Shown here one piece after another: positions 13,507-19,868 of a stretch of 19,868 nt of DNA (positions are counted from its first letter, which is position 1; each line of letters opens with the position of its first letter). The position numbers were made by a program, and so were the translations under genes. The notes under the pieces are model-generated. The model was not told the DNA's origin. It was given only the letters and a program-made list of their open reading frames with translations, and made no database searches. This DNA comes from an uncultured Mycoplasmatota bacterium. GTDB taxonomy: Bacteria > Bacillota_I > Bacilli_A > RF39 > UBA660. The DNA lies in contig URBY01000023.1 in NCBI GenBank assembly GCA_900546245.1, forward strand, positions 1 through 19,868, given 5' to 3'.

Positions 13507-15825
13507 ATGAATTATTGTACAAATTGTGGGAACAAATTAAAAGAAAATAGCAATTTTTGTACAAATTGTGGTAAACCAACTAAAAATGAACTTGAAAAAA
13601 TAAAAGCTAAAAAACAAGAGGAAAAAGAAAAAAGAAAGGATAAAACAATTTTGTGGCTGGGAACTCTTTTAGTAATAGTAGCAAGTATAATATTTGCATT
13701 TACTAATTGGGAAAATATGGGAAGCGTATTTAAAATTACATTTTTAATAGTAGAATCACTTATATTTTTTATAACTTCATTTGTTTATAAAAAATTAAAT
13801 AATGAGTCATCATATAAGGCAATGTGGTTTTTGGGTACTATATTTATACCTATAATATTAAATTTAGTTGCAGAATATGAATTATTTGGTAATTATTTGT
13901 CATATTCTGGAAGTGGAATATTTGTATATCTTGCATTATCAAGTTTTATATGCGCAGTAATGTATTATTTAAGCTATAAATTTATTAAATCAAATGTATT
14001 TTTGTATTTAGGTCATATATTTTTATATTTGGTAGTTGTATTTACTTTATACGTATTCAAATTAGATATAGTTTTAGAAAATAATAATCTTATTTTAATT
14101 ATATTATCTTTTATTAATTTAATTATAATTGCTTTAAACATATTTATAAAAAATAGATCTATTAATATTTTTATGTCATTTATTATGTTAGTACTATTTT
14201 TTGTAACGTTTATTTGTTTTGGTATTAGTTATTATGATAGCACCACTATTTTTCTACTATTTACATATATTTTTGAAATAGCATCATTATTTATATTAAT
14301 AAAAGTGTCTAAAAAGAATTTTATAATTTATTTATATCCAATATTTATATATTTATTATCTACACAAGCTATTACACAATTAAATTTATATAATTTACAA
14401 GTATATATTTTAATTTTAGTTAGTATTTTATTATATTTAATTTTAAAAAGTATTAATAATAAAGCTATTAACATTATTTCATTTATATTACTTTTAATTA
14501 TATCTTATTCAAGTTTAATTAATGCAAATGCAAATATAATATTATCTTGTTCAATAATTCTTTTAGGATTATATATATTTATTATAAAATGTAATATTGG
14601 AAGAGTTGAATCGAGTATTTCTGAAATTTTATTACCTGTAAATATTTATTTAATTATTAGTTCGTTATTTGATTTATTTGTTAGTGTTAAACCAGAATTA
14701 ATCTTACTTATATCAAGTATAATATGTTTTACAATATTTAATATATTTGATGAAAAAAATAAAAAAAATAATTTAAATAAAGTATTTGAAATATCTGCTT
14801 ACATATCAGTTTTAATATCTAGTTTTATTATTATTTTGTTTGAAAGCACATTAACATCATTTATGCTTAATGAATTTTTATGGATATATTATTTTCTATA
14901 TGCATTTATAAAAAAGAAAAAGAAGGCAGAAAGTATATCTATGTTTAGCATTTCAATAGCAAACTTAATATTATGTTCAATAAGTCTTGATATAAAATTA
15001 TATTATGTTATTTTAACGATATCTACTATTTTAACTGTAATATATATTTTATCAAATAGAATTGGATTAAAAAGTAAAAATCTACTTGTATATTTTAGTT
15101 ATTCATTTATGATATTATTATCATTATTTAATATAAAAGAATATAGTATGTTTGCATTTATGTGTAATATATTATTGTATGTAATTTTATATTACATATA
15201 TAATAAAAGAGAAAAAATTCCATTTATTTTTAAATATATTTTTACATTATTAGGTTTTATATTAATTTATAGATTATTTGATTATTTCATAGATAAAGAA
15301 GTAATAGCAAATTTATTTACATTAATTACATATATTATAATTATAATTTCAATGTATTTACTTGAAATAGATTCAGATAGAAAAATTACATGTTATATAC
15401 CAGTTATAGCAATTCCATATATAAATTTAGTAAATAATGTAGATATATTTAGTGATATAAAAATAGAATTAATTGCTATGTTAATAATATTATTAACAAT
15501 GATTATATTTGAAAAAATTAGACCGTTTAAAGATACTAAATTAGATGATATATTTGAAGTAATAGTACTTATTATAATATATCTTTCTATAGCGCAAGAG
15601 ACAATAACATTTAATTATATAGTTTCAGCATTATATTTATTTTATGGAATAATAAAAAAGACAGATATTTTTGTTACATTAGGTATTGTATTAATACTTT
15701 TAAGTGCTTTAATCAATCTAATTCAAGCATTTAGTACACTTGCGACAATATTTGTTATATTAGTTATAGGTATTTCTTTAATAGGCTATGTATTATATAA
15801 AGAAACAAAAAAGAATAAAAATTAA
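13507..15825 (+). CDS. Large polytopic membrane protein with N-terminal zinc ribbon (DUF2157-like)
   Basis: The 772-residue protein starts at ATG 13507 behind GAGGTGAT. Residues 1-22 are a zinc ribbon with Cys4, Cys7, Cys18 and Cys21 in two CTNCG knuckles, followed by a Lys/Glu-rich helix (about 28-47). The rest is roughly twenty transmembrane helices with short loops. The first pair, with TILWLGTLLVIVASIIFAFTN then the WENMG turn, resembles DUF2157-type membrane domains. No transport or enzymatic motif is visible. Such proteins are often found in gut Bacillota without a known function; the ribbon should lie in the cytoplasm. The C-terminus is basic (KETKKNKN). It stands alone between two terminators. 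Confidence 0.85.
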   Translation: MNYCTNCGNKLKENSNFCTNCGKPTKNELEKIKAKKQEEKEKRKDKTILWLGTLLVIVASIIFAFTNWENMGSVFKITFLIVESLIFFITSFVYKKLNNESSYKAMWFLGTIFIPIILNLVAEYELFGNYLSYSGSGIFVYLALSSFICAVMYYLSYKFIKSNVFLYLGHIFLYLVVVFTLYVFKLDIVLENNNLILIILSFINLIIIALNIFIKNRSINIFMSFIMLVLFFVTFICFGISYYDSTTIFLLFTYIFEIASLFILIKVSKKNFIIYLYPIFIYLLSTQAITQLNLYNLQVYILILVSILLYLILKSINNKAINIISFILLLIISYSSLINANANIILSCSIILLGLYIFIIKCNIGRVESSISEILLPVNIYLIISSLFDLFVSVKPELILLISSIICFTIFNIFDEKNKKNNLNKVFEISAYISVLISSFIIILFESTLTSFMLNEFLWIYYFLYAFIKKKKKAESISMFSISIANLILCSISLDIKLYYVILTISTILTVIYILSNRIGLKSKNLLVYFSYSFMILLSLFNIKEYSMFAFMCNILLYVILYYIYNKREKIPFIFKYIFTLLGFILIYRLFDYFIDKEVIANLFTLITYIIIIISMYLLEIDSDRKITCYIPVIAIPYINLVNNVDIFSDIKIELIAMLIILLTMIIFEKIRPFKDTKLDDIFEVIVLIIIYLSIAQETITFNYIVSALYLFYGIIKKTDIFVTLGIVLILLSALINLIQAFSTLATIFVILVIGISLIGYVLYKETKKNKN

Positions 15826-15838
15826 TTATTCTTTTTTT
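15807..15838 (+). terminator. Terminator after the zinc-ribbon membrane protein gene
   Basis: AAAAAAGAATAA (15807-15818) and TTATTCTTTTTT (15826-15837) pair perfectly around a 7-base loop that contains most of the stop codon region. The T-run forms part of the stem. Confidence 0.8.
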
Positions 15839-15840
15839 CA

Positions 15841-15869
15841 TTGTATAATGGATTAATTTTTGCTATAAT
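15841..15869 (+). promoter_or_regulatory. Extended -10 promoter of proS
   Basis: TATAAT (15864-15869) is preceded by TGC, giving an extended -10. TTGTAT (15841-15846) lies 17 bases upstream as a partial -35. There is no T-box leader before proS, unlike valS. Confidence 0.65.
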
Positions 15870-15894
15870 TTAAATGTCTTAGGAAGTGAATAAT

Positions 15895-17595
15895 ATGAAA
15901 TTAAAAAATAGTTTTTTTTATACAATTAGAGAAGACATAAAAGATGAAGATAGTATTAGCGGTAAATTACTTGTTAAAGCAGGTATGATTAAAAAAACAT
16001 CAACTGGTATATATATGTTTTTACCTATGGGATTAAAAGTTCTTAATAATATACAGAAAATTGTAAGAGAAGAAATGAATGAAATAAATGCTGAAGAAGT
16101 TTTAATGCCATCTCTTGTAAATGAAGAAGTTTATGATAAATCAAATAGACTGGAAGCTTTTGGAGAGTCCATGTTTAAAGTAAAAGACAGGTCAGGTAAA
16201 AATTATGTACTTGCCCCAACTCATGAAGAATTATTTACTATACTTGCTAAAAACAAGGTTAAGTCTTTTAAAGATTTACCGTTTAGTATATACCAAATTC
16301 AAAACAAATTTAGAGATGAATCAAGACCAAGATATGGACTTATACGTGTTAAAGAATTTTTAATGAAAGATGCGTATTCTTTTGATAAAGATGAACTTGG
16401 ACTTGATATGTCATATAACAATATGTTTAATGCATATAAAAAGATTTTTGCAAGACTTGGAATAAATTATAGAGTCGTAAAAGCAAGCACTGGTTCTATG
16501 GGTGGAATATTATCTGAAGAGTTTCAAGCAATTACTGATATAGGAGAAGATACACTTGTTTTTTGTGAAGCATGTGAATATGCATCAAATTTAGAGGTGT
16601 GTGAATCAATATCAGATGAAAAAGAAAGTTCAGAAAAAAAACTAGAAAAAGATTTAGTTGAAACAAAAGATGCTAAAACTATAGAAGAAGTTAGTGAATT
16701 TTTAAATGAAGCTAAAAGTAAGTTAGTTAAAACATTAATTTATAAAATTGATAATAAATTTTATGCATTATTAGTAAAAGGAGATTCTATAGTAAATGAA
16801 ACTAAAGTATTAAATTTATTAAATGCAAAAGAAATGTTTTTGGCATCTAGTGCAGATGTAAAAAGACTATCTAAAGCAGAACCTGGTTTTGTCGGTCCTA
16901 TTGGACTTGGAATACCAATTATAATTGATAATGAAGTTTCTCTTATGGTTAATTTTGTAGTAGGAGCAAATAAAACAAATTATCATTATAAAAATGTAAA
17001 TATAGATGATTTTAAATATGAATTAGTTGCAGATATTAGAAATGTAAAAGATGGTGATATGTGTCCTAATTGTGGGAAAAAACTTATATTTAAAAAAGGT
17101 ATTGAAATAGGTAATACATTTAAACTTGGAACTAAATATTCTTCTTTATTTGATCTTAATTATACTGATAAAGATAATAATCTTATGCCTGTTTTAATGG
17201 GATGCTATGGAATAGGACTTGGAAGATGTTTATCAAGTATAGTTGAACAAAAAAATGATGATAAGGGTATTATTTGGCCAATAAGTATCGCACCATATAA
17301 AGTTGCAATCATAATAACAAATATGGATAATGATTCTATGGTAGAAGCTGGAAATCATTTATATCAAATATTTAAAGATGCTAAAATAGATGTTCTTTTA
17401 GATGATAGAAATGTAAGAGCTGGTGTTAAATTTAATGATATGGATTTAATTGGAATACCAATTAGAATAGTTATTGGAAATAAAATAAATGAACATATTG
17501 TAGAAATAAAGCAAAGAAATTCTGATGAAGTTAAGGAAATATCTATATTTGATGTTTTATATGTTGTTCAAGATATAATTGAAGAAAGTTTATAA
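15895..17595 (+). CDS. proS: Proline-tRNA ligase, bacterial type with editing domain
   Basis: This class II synthetase of 566 residues charges tRNA-Pro. Motif 1 lies around residues 40-80 (MGLKVLNNIQ ... VLMPSLV). Motif 2 includes FRDESRPRYGLIRVKEFLMKDAYSF. The YbaK-like insertion domain that deacylates Ala-tRNA-Pro lies about 225-400 and keeps the key Lys279 in KTLIYKID, at the same number as in E. coli. Motif 3 includes GCYGIGLGRC, and the anticodon-binding domain closes the protein. Two Cys pairs (CEAC and CPNC) flank the insertion. ATG 15895 is chosen because AGGAAGTGA (15881-15889) is its ribosome binding site; the in-frame GTG at 15886 lies inside it. The length is normal for the bacterial type. 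It is not at this position in B. subtilis. Confidence 0.97.
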   Translation: MKLKNSFFYTIREDIKDEDSISGKLLVKAGMIKKTSTGIYMFLPMGLKVLNNIQKIVREEMNEINAEEVLMPSLVNEEVYDKSNRLEAFGESMFKVKDRSGKNYVLAPTHEELFTILAKNKVKSFKDLPFSIYQIQNKFRDESRPRYGLIRVKEFLMKDAYSFDKDELGLDMSYNNMFNAYKKIFARLGINYRVVKASTGSMGGILSEEFQAITDIGEDTLVFCEACEYASNLEVCESISDEKESSEKKLEKDLVETKDAKTIEEVSEFLNEAKSKLVKTLIYKIDNKFYALLVKGDSIVNETKVLNLLNAKEMFLASSADVKRLSKAEPGFVGPIGLGIPIIIDNEVSLMVNFVVGANKTNYHYKNVNIDDFKYELVADIRNVKDGDMCPNCGKKLIFKKGIEIGNTFKLGTKYSSLFDLNYTDKDNNLMPVLMGCYGIGLGRCLSSIVEQKNDDKGIIWPISIAPYKVAIIITNMDNDSMVEAGNHLYQIFKDAKIDVLLDDRNVRAGVKFNDMDLIGIPIRIVIGNKINEHIVEIKQRNSDEVKEISIFDVLYVVQDIIEESL

Positions 17596-17608
17596 CTTTC
17601 TTTTTTTT
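17582..17608 (+). terminator. Intrinsic terminator after proS
   Basis: AAGAAAGT (17582-17589) and ACTTTCTT (17595-17602) form an 8-bp stem with a 5-base loop, followed by TTTTTT. The proS stop codon lies in the loop and stem. Confidence 0.85.
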
Positions 17609-17662
17609 CGACAAAAAAATCGAATTATTAATAATAATATAAATATAAGAGGAGTGAAGATA

Positions 17663-18121
17663 ATGAAAAAACAAAAAATAATTTATATTTTAGCAGCAAT
17701 AATTATAGGAATAACAATCGGGAAATATATATATTCATCATATAAAGAAGAAACACTTGAAACATTTAAAAGCAATGATGAAGATATTTATTTGTTACAA
17801 TATGGTGTATATAAAAATGAAAATGTAATGGTTGAGAATACAAAAAAACTAAAAAATTATTTCTATTATAAAGAAGAAAATGGATATCATGTTATTATTG
17901 GAATAATAAAAAATAAAAATTTAAAACAAAAGATAGTGGATTCTTATAAGATAACGGGGAATATATATATGAAGGGAGTAAAAATAAATAATAGTGAATT
18001 TTTAAATCTTTTAGATCAATATGATAATTTGATTTCAAATACTGATGATAAAGATACTATTATAAGTGCAGAAAAACAAGTACTCTCTAAATATGAGGAG
18101 TTGATATTACAAAGTGAATAA
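17663..18121 (+). CDS. SpoIIB-like membrane-anchored SPOR-domain protein
   Basis: The 152-residue product starts at ATG 17663 behind AGAGGAGTGA. A basic tip (MKKQK) and one transmembrane helix (about 6-24) give an outside-facing C-terminus. Residues about 40-110 have the SPOR-domain rhythm: IYLLQYGVYKNE, a helix, then GYHVIIGIIKNK, a helix, and a last strand. SPOR domains bind glycan strands stripped of stem peptides at division or engulfment septa. In B. subtilis spoIIB, a single-pass SPOR protein aiding septal peptidoglycan remodelling at engulfment, lies just upstream of maf-radC; here this gene directly precedes and overlaps radC by 8 bases. The SpoIIB call therefore rests on both domain pattern and position. 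It is shorter than B. subtilis SpoIIB (about 330 residues). A divisome SPOR protein is the alternative. Confidence 0.65.
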   Translation: MKKQKIIYILAAIIIGITIGKYIYSSYKEETLETFKSNDEDIYLLQYGVYKNENVMVENTKKLKNYFYYKEENGYHVIIGIIKNKNLKQKIVDSYKITGNIYMKGVKINNSEFLNLLDQYDNLISNTDDKDTIISAEKQVLSKYEELILQSE

Positions 18122-18794
18122 TACATTAATAAAAAACATTCCAAAATCAGAAAGGCCTAGAGAACGTTTAAAAAAATATGGAAAGGAAAATATATCTAAT
18201 GAAGAATTACTAAGTATAATATTAAATACTGGTACAAAAAATAAATCTGTAAAAGATATATCAAATTTAATATTATCTAAAATTAATGACATTACAGATC
18301 TTAAAGATATAACATTAAATTCTTTAAAGCAAATTGATGGAATAGGTGAGGTAAAAGCAATTAAAATACTAGCTTCAATAGAACTTGGAAAGAGAGTATA
18401 TTTGGACAATAATTTGGTTAATATAAAAATGGATACGCCAGAAAAAATTTATAATTATATGAAGGGTGAAGTAGAAGGAAAAAATCAAGAATATTTTTAT
18501 GCTATATATTTAGATTCTAAGAAGAATTTAATTGATAAAAAATTATTATTTATTGGAACATTAAATAAGTCAATAGTTCATCCAAGGGAAATATTTAAAT
18601 ATGCTTATTTACTTAGTGCATCTTCTATTATATGTGTTCATAATCATCCTAGTGGTGATACTATTCCTTCTAAAGAAGATTTAAATCTTACTAAGGCACT
18701 TGTTGAAATAGGTAAAATGCAAGGTATAAATATAATTGATCATATAATAATAGGAAAAAATTATTATAGTCTTTATCAAAATGGTGATATGTAA
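18114..18794 (+). CDS. radC: RadC family protein (JAB/MPN-type metalloprotein)
   Basis: The 226-residue protein has an N-terminal helix-hairpin-helix-like region (IDGIGEVKAIKI, about 80-92) and the JAB1/MPN-like metal site IICVHNHPSGDTIPSKED, with the HxHPSGD signature. RadC proteins were once linked to DNA repair; their actual role is unsettled. The only possible start upstream of the conserved residues is GTG 18114, since TGA stands in frame at 18102. GAGGAG (18095-18100) is 13 bases away, longer than ideal, and the 8-base overlap with the preceding gene suggests translational coupling. RadC next to mreC-mreD is classic Bacilli order. Confidence 0.95.
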   Translation: MNNTLIKNIPKSERPRERLKKYGKENISNEELLSIILNTGTKNKSVKDISNLILSKINDITDLKDITLNSLKQIDGIGEVKAIKILASIELGKRVYLDNNLVNIKMDTPEKIYNYMKGEVEGKNQEYFYAIYLDSKKNLIDKKLLFIGTLNKSIVHPREIFKYAYLLSASSIICVHNHPSGDTIPSKEDLNLTKALVEIGKMQGINIIDHIIIGKNYYSLYQNGDM

Positions 18795-18808
18795 AAAAAG
18801 GAGAATTT

Positions 18809-19585
18809 ATGAAAAAGAAAAAAACAGAAAAAACTAAAAAAATTATAATTTTTTTAATAAGTATTGTTCTAATATTTTTACTATTATTATTTTTTATAAA
18901 CGATAAAGAAAAAAATAATTTATTATTTAATTCTCTAAAGGATTTAACTGCTGATATAGCAAGTGTTAATGTATTAAAAAAAGATAATAATATAAATAAA
19001 AATTTGACAAATGAGATAAATAAAGATTATCAAAATGAAATTGAAAATTTAAAAAAAACATTAGAACTTAATACACTAAATAGTGATAAAAAATTTATTA
19101 ATGCTACTGTCATAAAAAGAAGCACAAAATATTGGTATGACATAATTACGATTGATAAGGGTAAGAAAGATGATATAAAGATAGGTGAAGCAGTAATTAA
19201 TGCAGAAGGATTAATAGGGAAAGTTATAAAAGTTAATAAAAGAACTAGTGATATCAAACTATTAATTTCGTCAACAAAGGATAGTTATGTTTCTGCTTCT
19301 TTTACATATGATAATAACATATATTATGGCATTATAGAAAAATATGATGTTACTAAAAATGAACTTGTATTAAAAGATGTTATTGGAGATTTTGATATAA
19401 ATAAGTTAAAAAATACAAATGTAGTGACATCAGGACTTAGTGATTCATTTTCATCTGGATTATTAATAGGAAAAATAAAAGATGCTAAAAAAGATACTTA
19501 TGGACTTTCATATATAATAACACTTACACCTAGTACAAATTTTAATAATATTAATATAGTATCTGTTATAAAGGGTGATAAATAA
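18809..19585 (+). CDS. mreC: Rod-shape-determining protein MreC
   Basis: The 258-residue protein starts at ATG 18809 behind AAAAAAGGAGAA. A Lys-rich start (about 1-12), one transmembrane helix (about 12-31) and a coiled coil (about 45-85) come before the beta-rich periplasmic-type domain (about 95-255). That domain includes the conserved stretch DDIKIGEAVINAEGLIGKV and the SGLSDSFSSGLLIGKI segment typical of MreC. It scaffolds the elongation machinery (MreB, MreD, PBP2, RodA) at the membrane. It is 14 bases downstream of radC with no promoter between, so it is in the same operon. The mreB gene usually found just before it is missing. The length is short but complete. Confidence 0.95.
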   Translation: MKKKKTEKTKKIIIFLISIVLIFLLLLFFINDKEKNNLLFNSLKDLTADIASVNVLKKDNNINKNLTNEINKDYQNEIENLKKTLELNTLNSDKKFINATVIKRSTKYWYDIITIDKGKKDDIKIGEAVINAEGLIGKVIKVNKRTSDIKLLISSTKDSYVSASFTYDNNIYYGIIEKYDVTKNELVLKDVIGDFDINKLKNTNVVTSGLSDSFSSGLLIGKIKDAKKDTYGLSYIITLTPSTNFNNINIVSVIKGDK

Positions 19586-19868
19586 ATGATATATTGCATT
19601 TTTTTAATATTTATAAGTATTATACTTGAAAATTTATCAAATATATATCTTTCATCTTTTAATTACTTTGTTCCACTTTTTACTTTATTAAGTCTTATTT
19701 TTATATATCCTTATTTTAAAAAAGAAAAATATAAATATTATATTTTTTCTTCTATAACAGGTTTTATTTATGATTTATTTTTTACTAATTTCTTTGTTTT
19801 AAATGTATTATTATTTTTTATATGTGCTTTTATAATATATTATATTTTTAATAAATTTGAATATAATT
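19586..19868 (+). CDS. mreD: MreD, N-terminal part (cut by window end)
   Basis: ATG 19586 directly follows the mreC stop codon, and the frame stays open for 94 codons to the window edge. The visible sequence is highly hydrophobic, with four membrane segments and the GFIYDLFFTNFFVLNVLLFF stretch, which matches the G-x-x-x-D-x-x-F-x-x-x-x-G/F-x-N-x-L pattern of MreD. MreD is an integral membrane partner of MreC in cell-wall elongation. The position after mreC supports the call. Confidence 0.85.
   Translation, partial: MIYCIFLIFISIILENLSNIYLSSFNYFVPLFTLLSLIFIYPYFKKEKYKYYIFSSITGFIYDLFFTNFFVLNVLLFFICAFIIYYIFNKFEYN

Noticed and set aside
13516..13571. Duplicated TGTACAAATTGTGG as a possible DNA repeat element
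   Set aside because: The two copies encode the two CTNCG knuckles of the zinc ribbon; protein constraint explains them.
17608..17640. Promoter or operator before the SpoIIB-like gene (TTCGA...TCGAA repeat, TCGACA -35-like box)
   Set aside because: No acceptable -10 box at 16-18 bases. A sporulation sigma factor promoter is possible but could not be recognised.
18107..18409. 100-codon minus-strand open frame
   Set aside because: It is antisense to the start of radC, with no initiation signal and only composition-driven codons.
1..19868. CRISPR arrays, tRNA or rRNA genes, insertion sequences
   Set aside because: I read for evenly spaced repeats, cloverleaf ends, conserved rRNA stretches and transposase motifs and saw none.

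Overview
The window looks like chromosome from a very AT-rich, low-GC member of the Bacillota, class Bacilli. By eye G+C is roughly a quarter, Ile is mostly ATA/ATT and Arg mostly AGA. Gene content and order follow the Bacillus subtilis stretch tig-(clpX-lonB)-lonA-(ysxC-hem operon)-spoVID-ysxE-valS-...-spoIIB-(maf)-radC-(mreB)-mreC-mreD. The genes in parentheses are missing here, which fits a reduced genome. Remnants of sporulation morphogenesis (SpoVID-like, YsxE-like, SpoIIB-like) suggest a spore former, or a recent descendant of one, possibly an uncultured gut lineage such as RF39/RFN20-type or Erysipelotrichales-like Bacilli. The exact lineage is inference.

Layout. At 1-225 is the 3' end of a DUF6273-type surface or secreted protein whose last ~140 bases are strikingly GC-rich (about 52%). 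Next come two monocistronic protein-quality genes, each with a strong sigma-A-type promoter and a hairpin terminator: trigger factor (405-1646) and the protease Lon (1765-4074). The lon promoter carries a perfect palindrome over its -10 box. At 4127-5798 a SpoVID-like LysM protein overlaps a YsxE-like pseudokinase. A 64-residue two-helix membrane protein (5763-5957) is the only credible minus-strand gene. A secreted staphylococcal-type nuclease (6066-6683) and a 618-residue protein follow; the latter joins a cytoplasmic helical region to an external cysteine-less thioredoxin-like domain (6747-8603).

A T-box leader (about 8641-8850) with its own promoter controls an HD-domain hydrolase and valS, which overlap by 14 bases. 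Its specifier is read as GTT (Val), with GGT (Gly) as alternative. After valS, about 570 bases hold a decayed small gene, a nine-codon open frame with a strong ribosome binding site, and a terminator. Then come an unrecognised protein of three ~80-residue helical repeats (12691-13437) and a large zinc-ribbon membrane protein (13507-15825).

The last part holds proS (15895-17595) and a probable operon of a SpoIIB-like SPOR protein, radC, mreC and mreD (cut by the window edge). The mreB gene expected between radC and mreC is absent. All 16 completed frames end in TAA or TAG, none in TGA, and TGA is not used as a sense codon. I saw no tRNA, rRNA, CRISPR array or insertion sequence.
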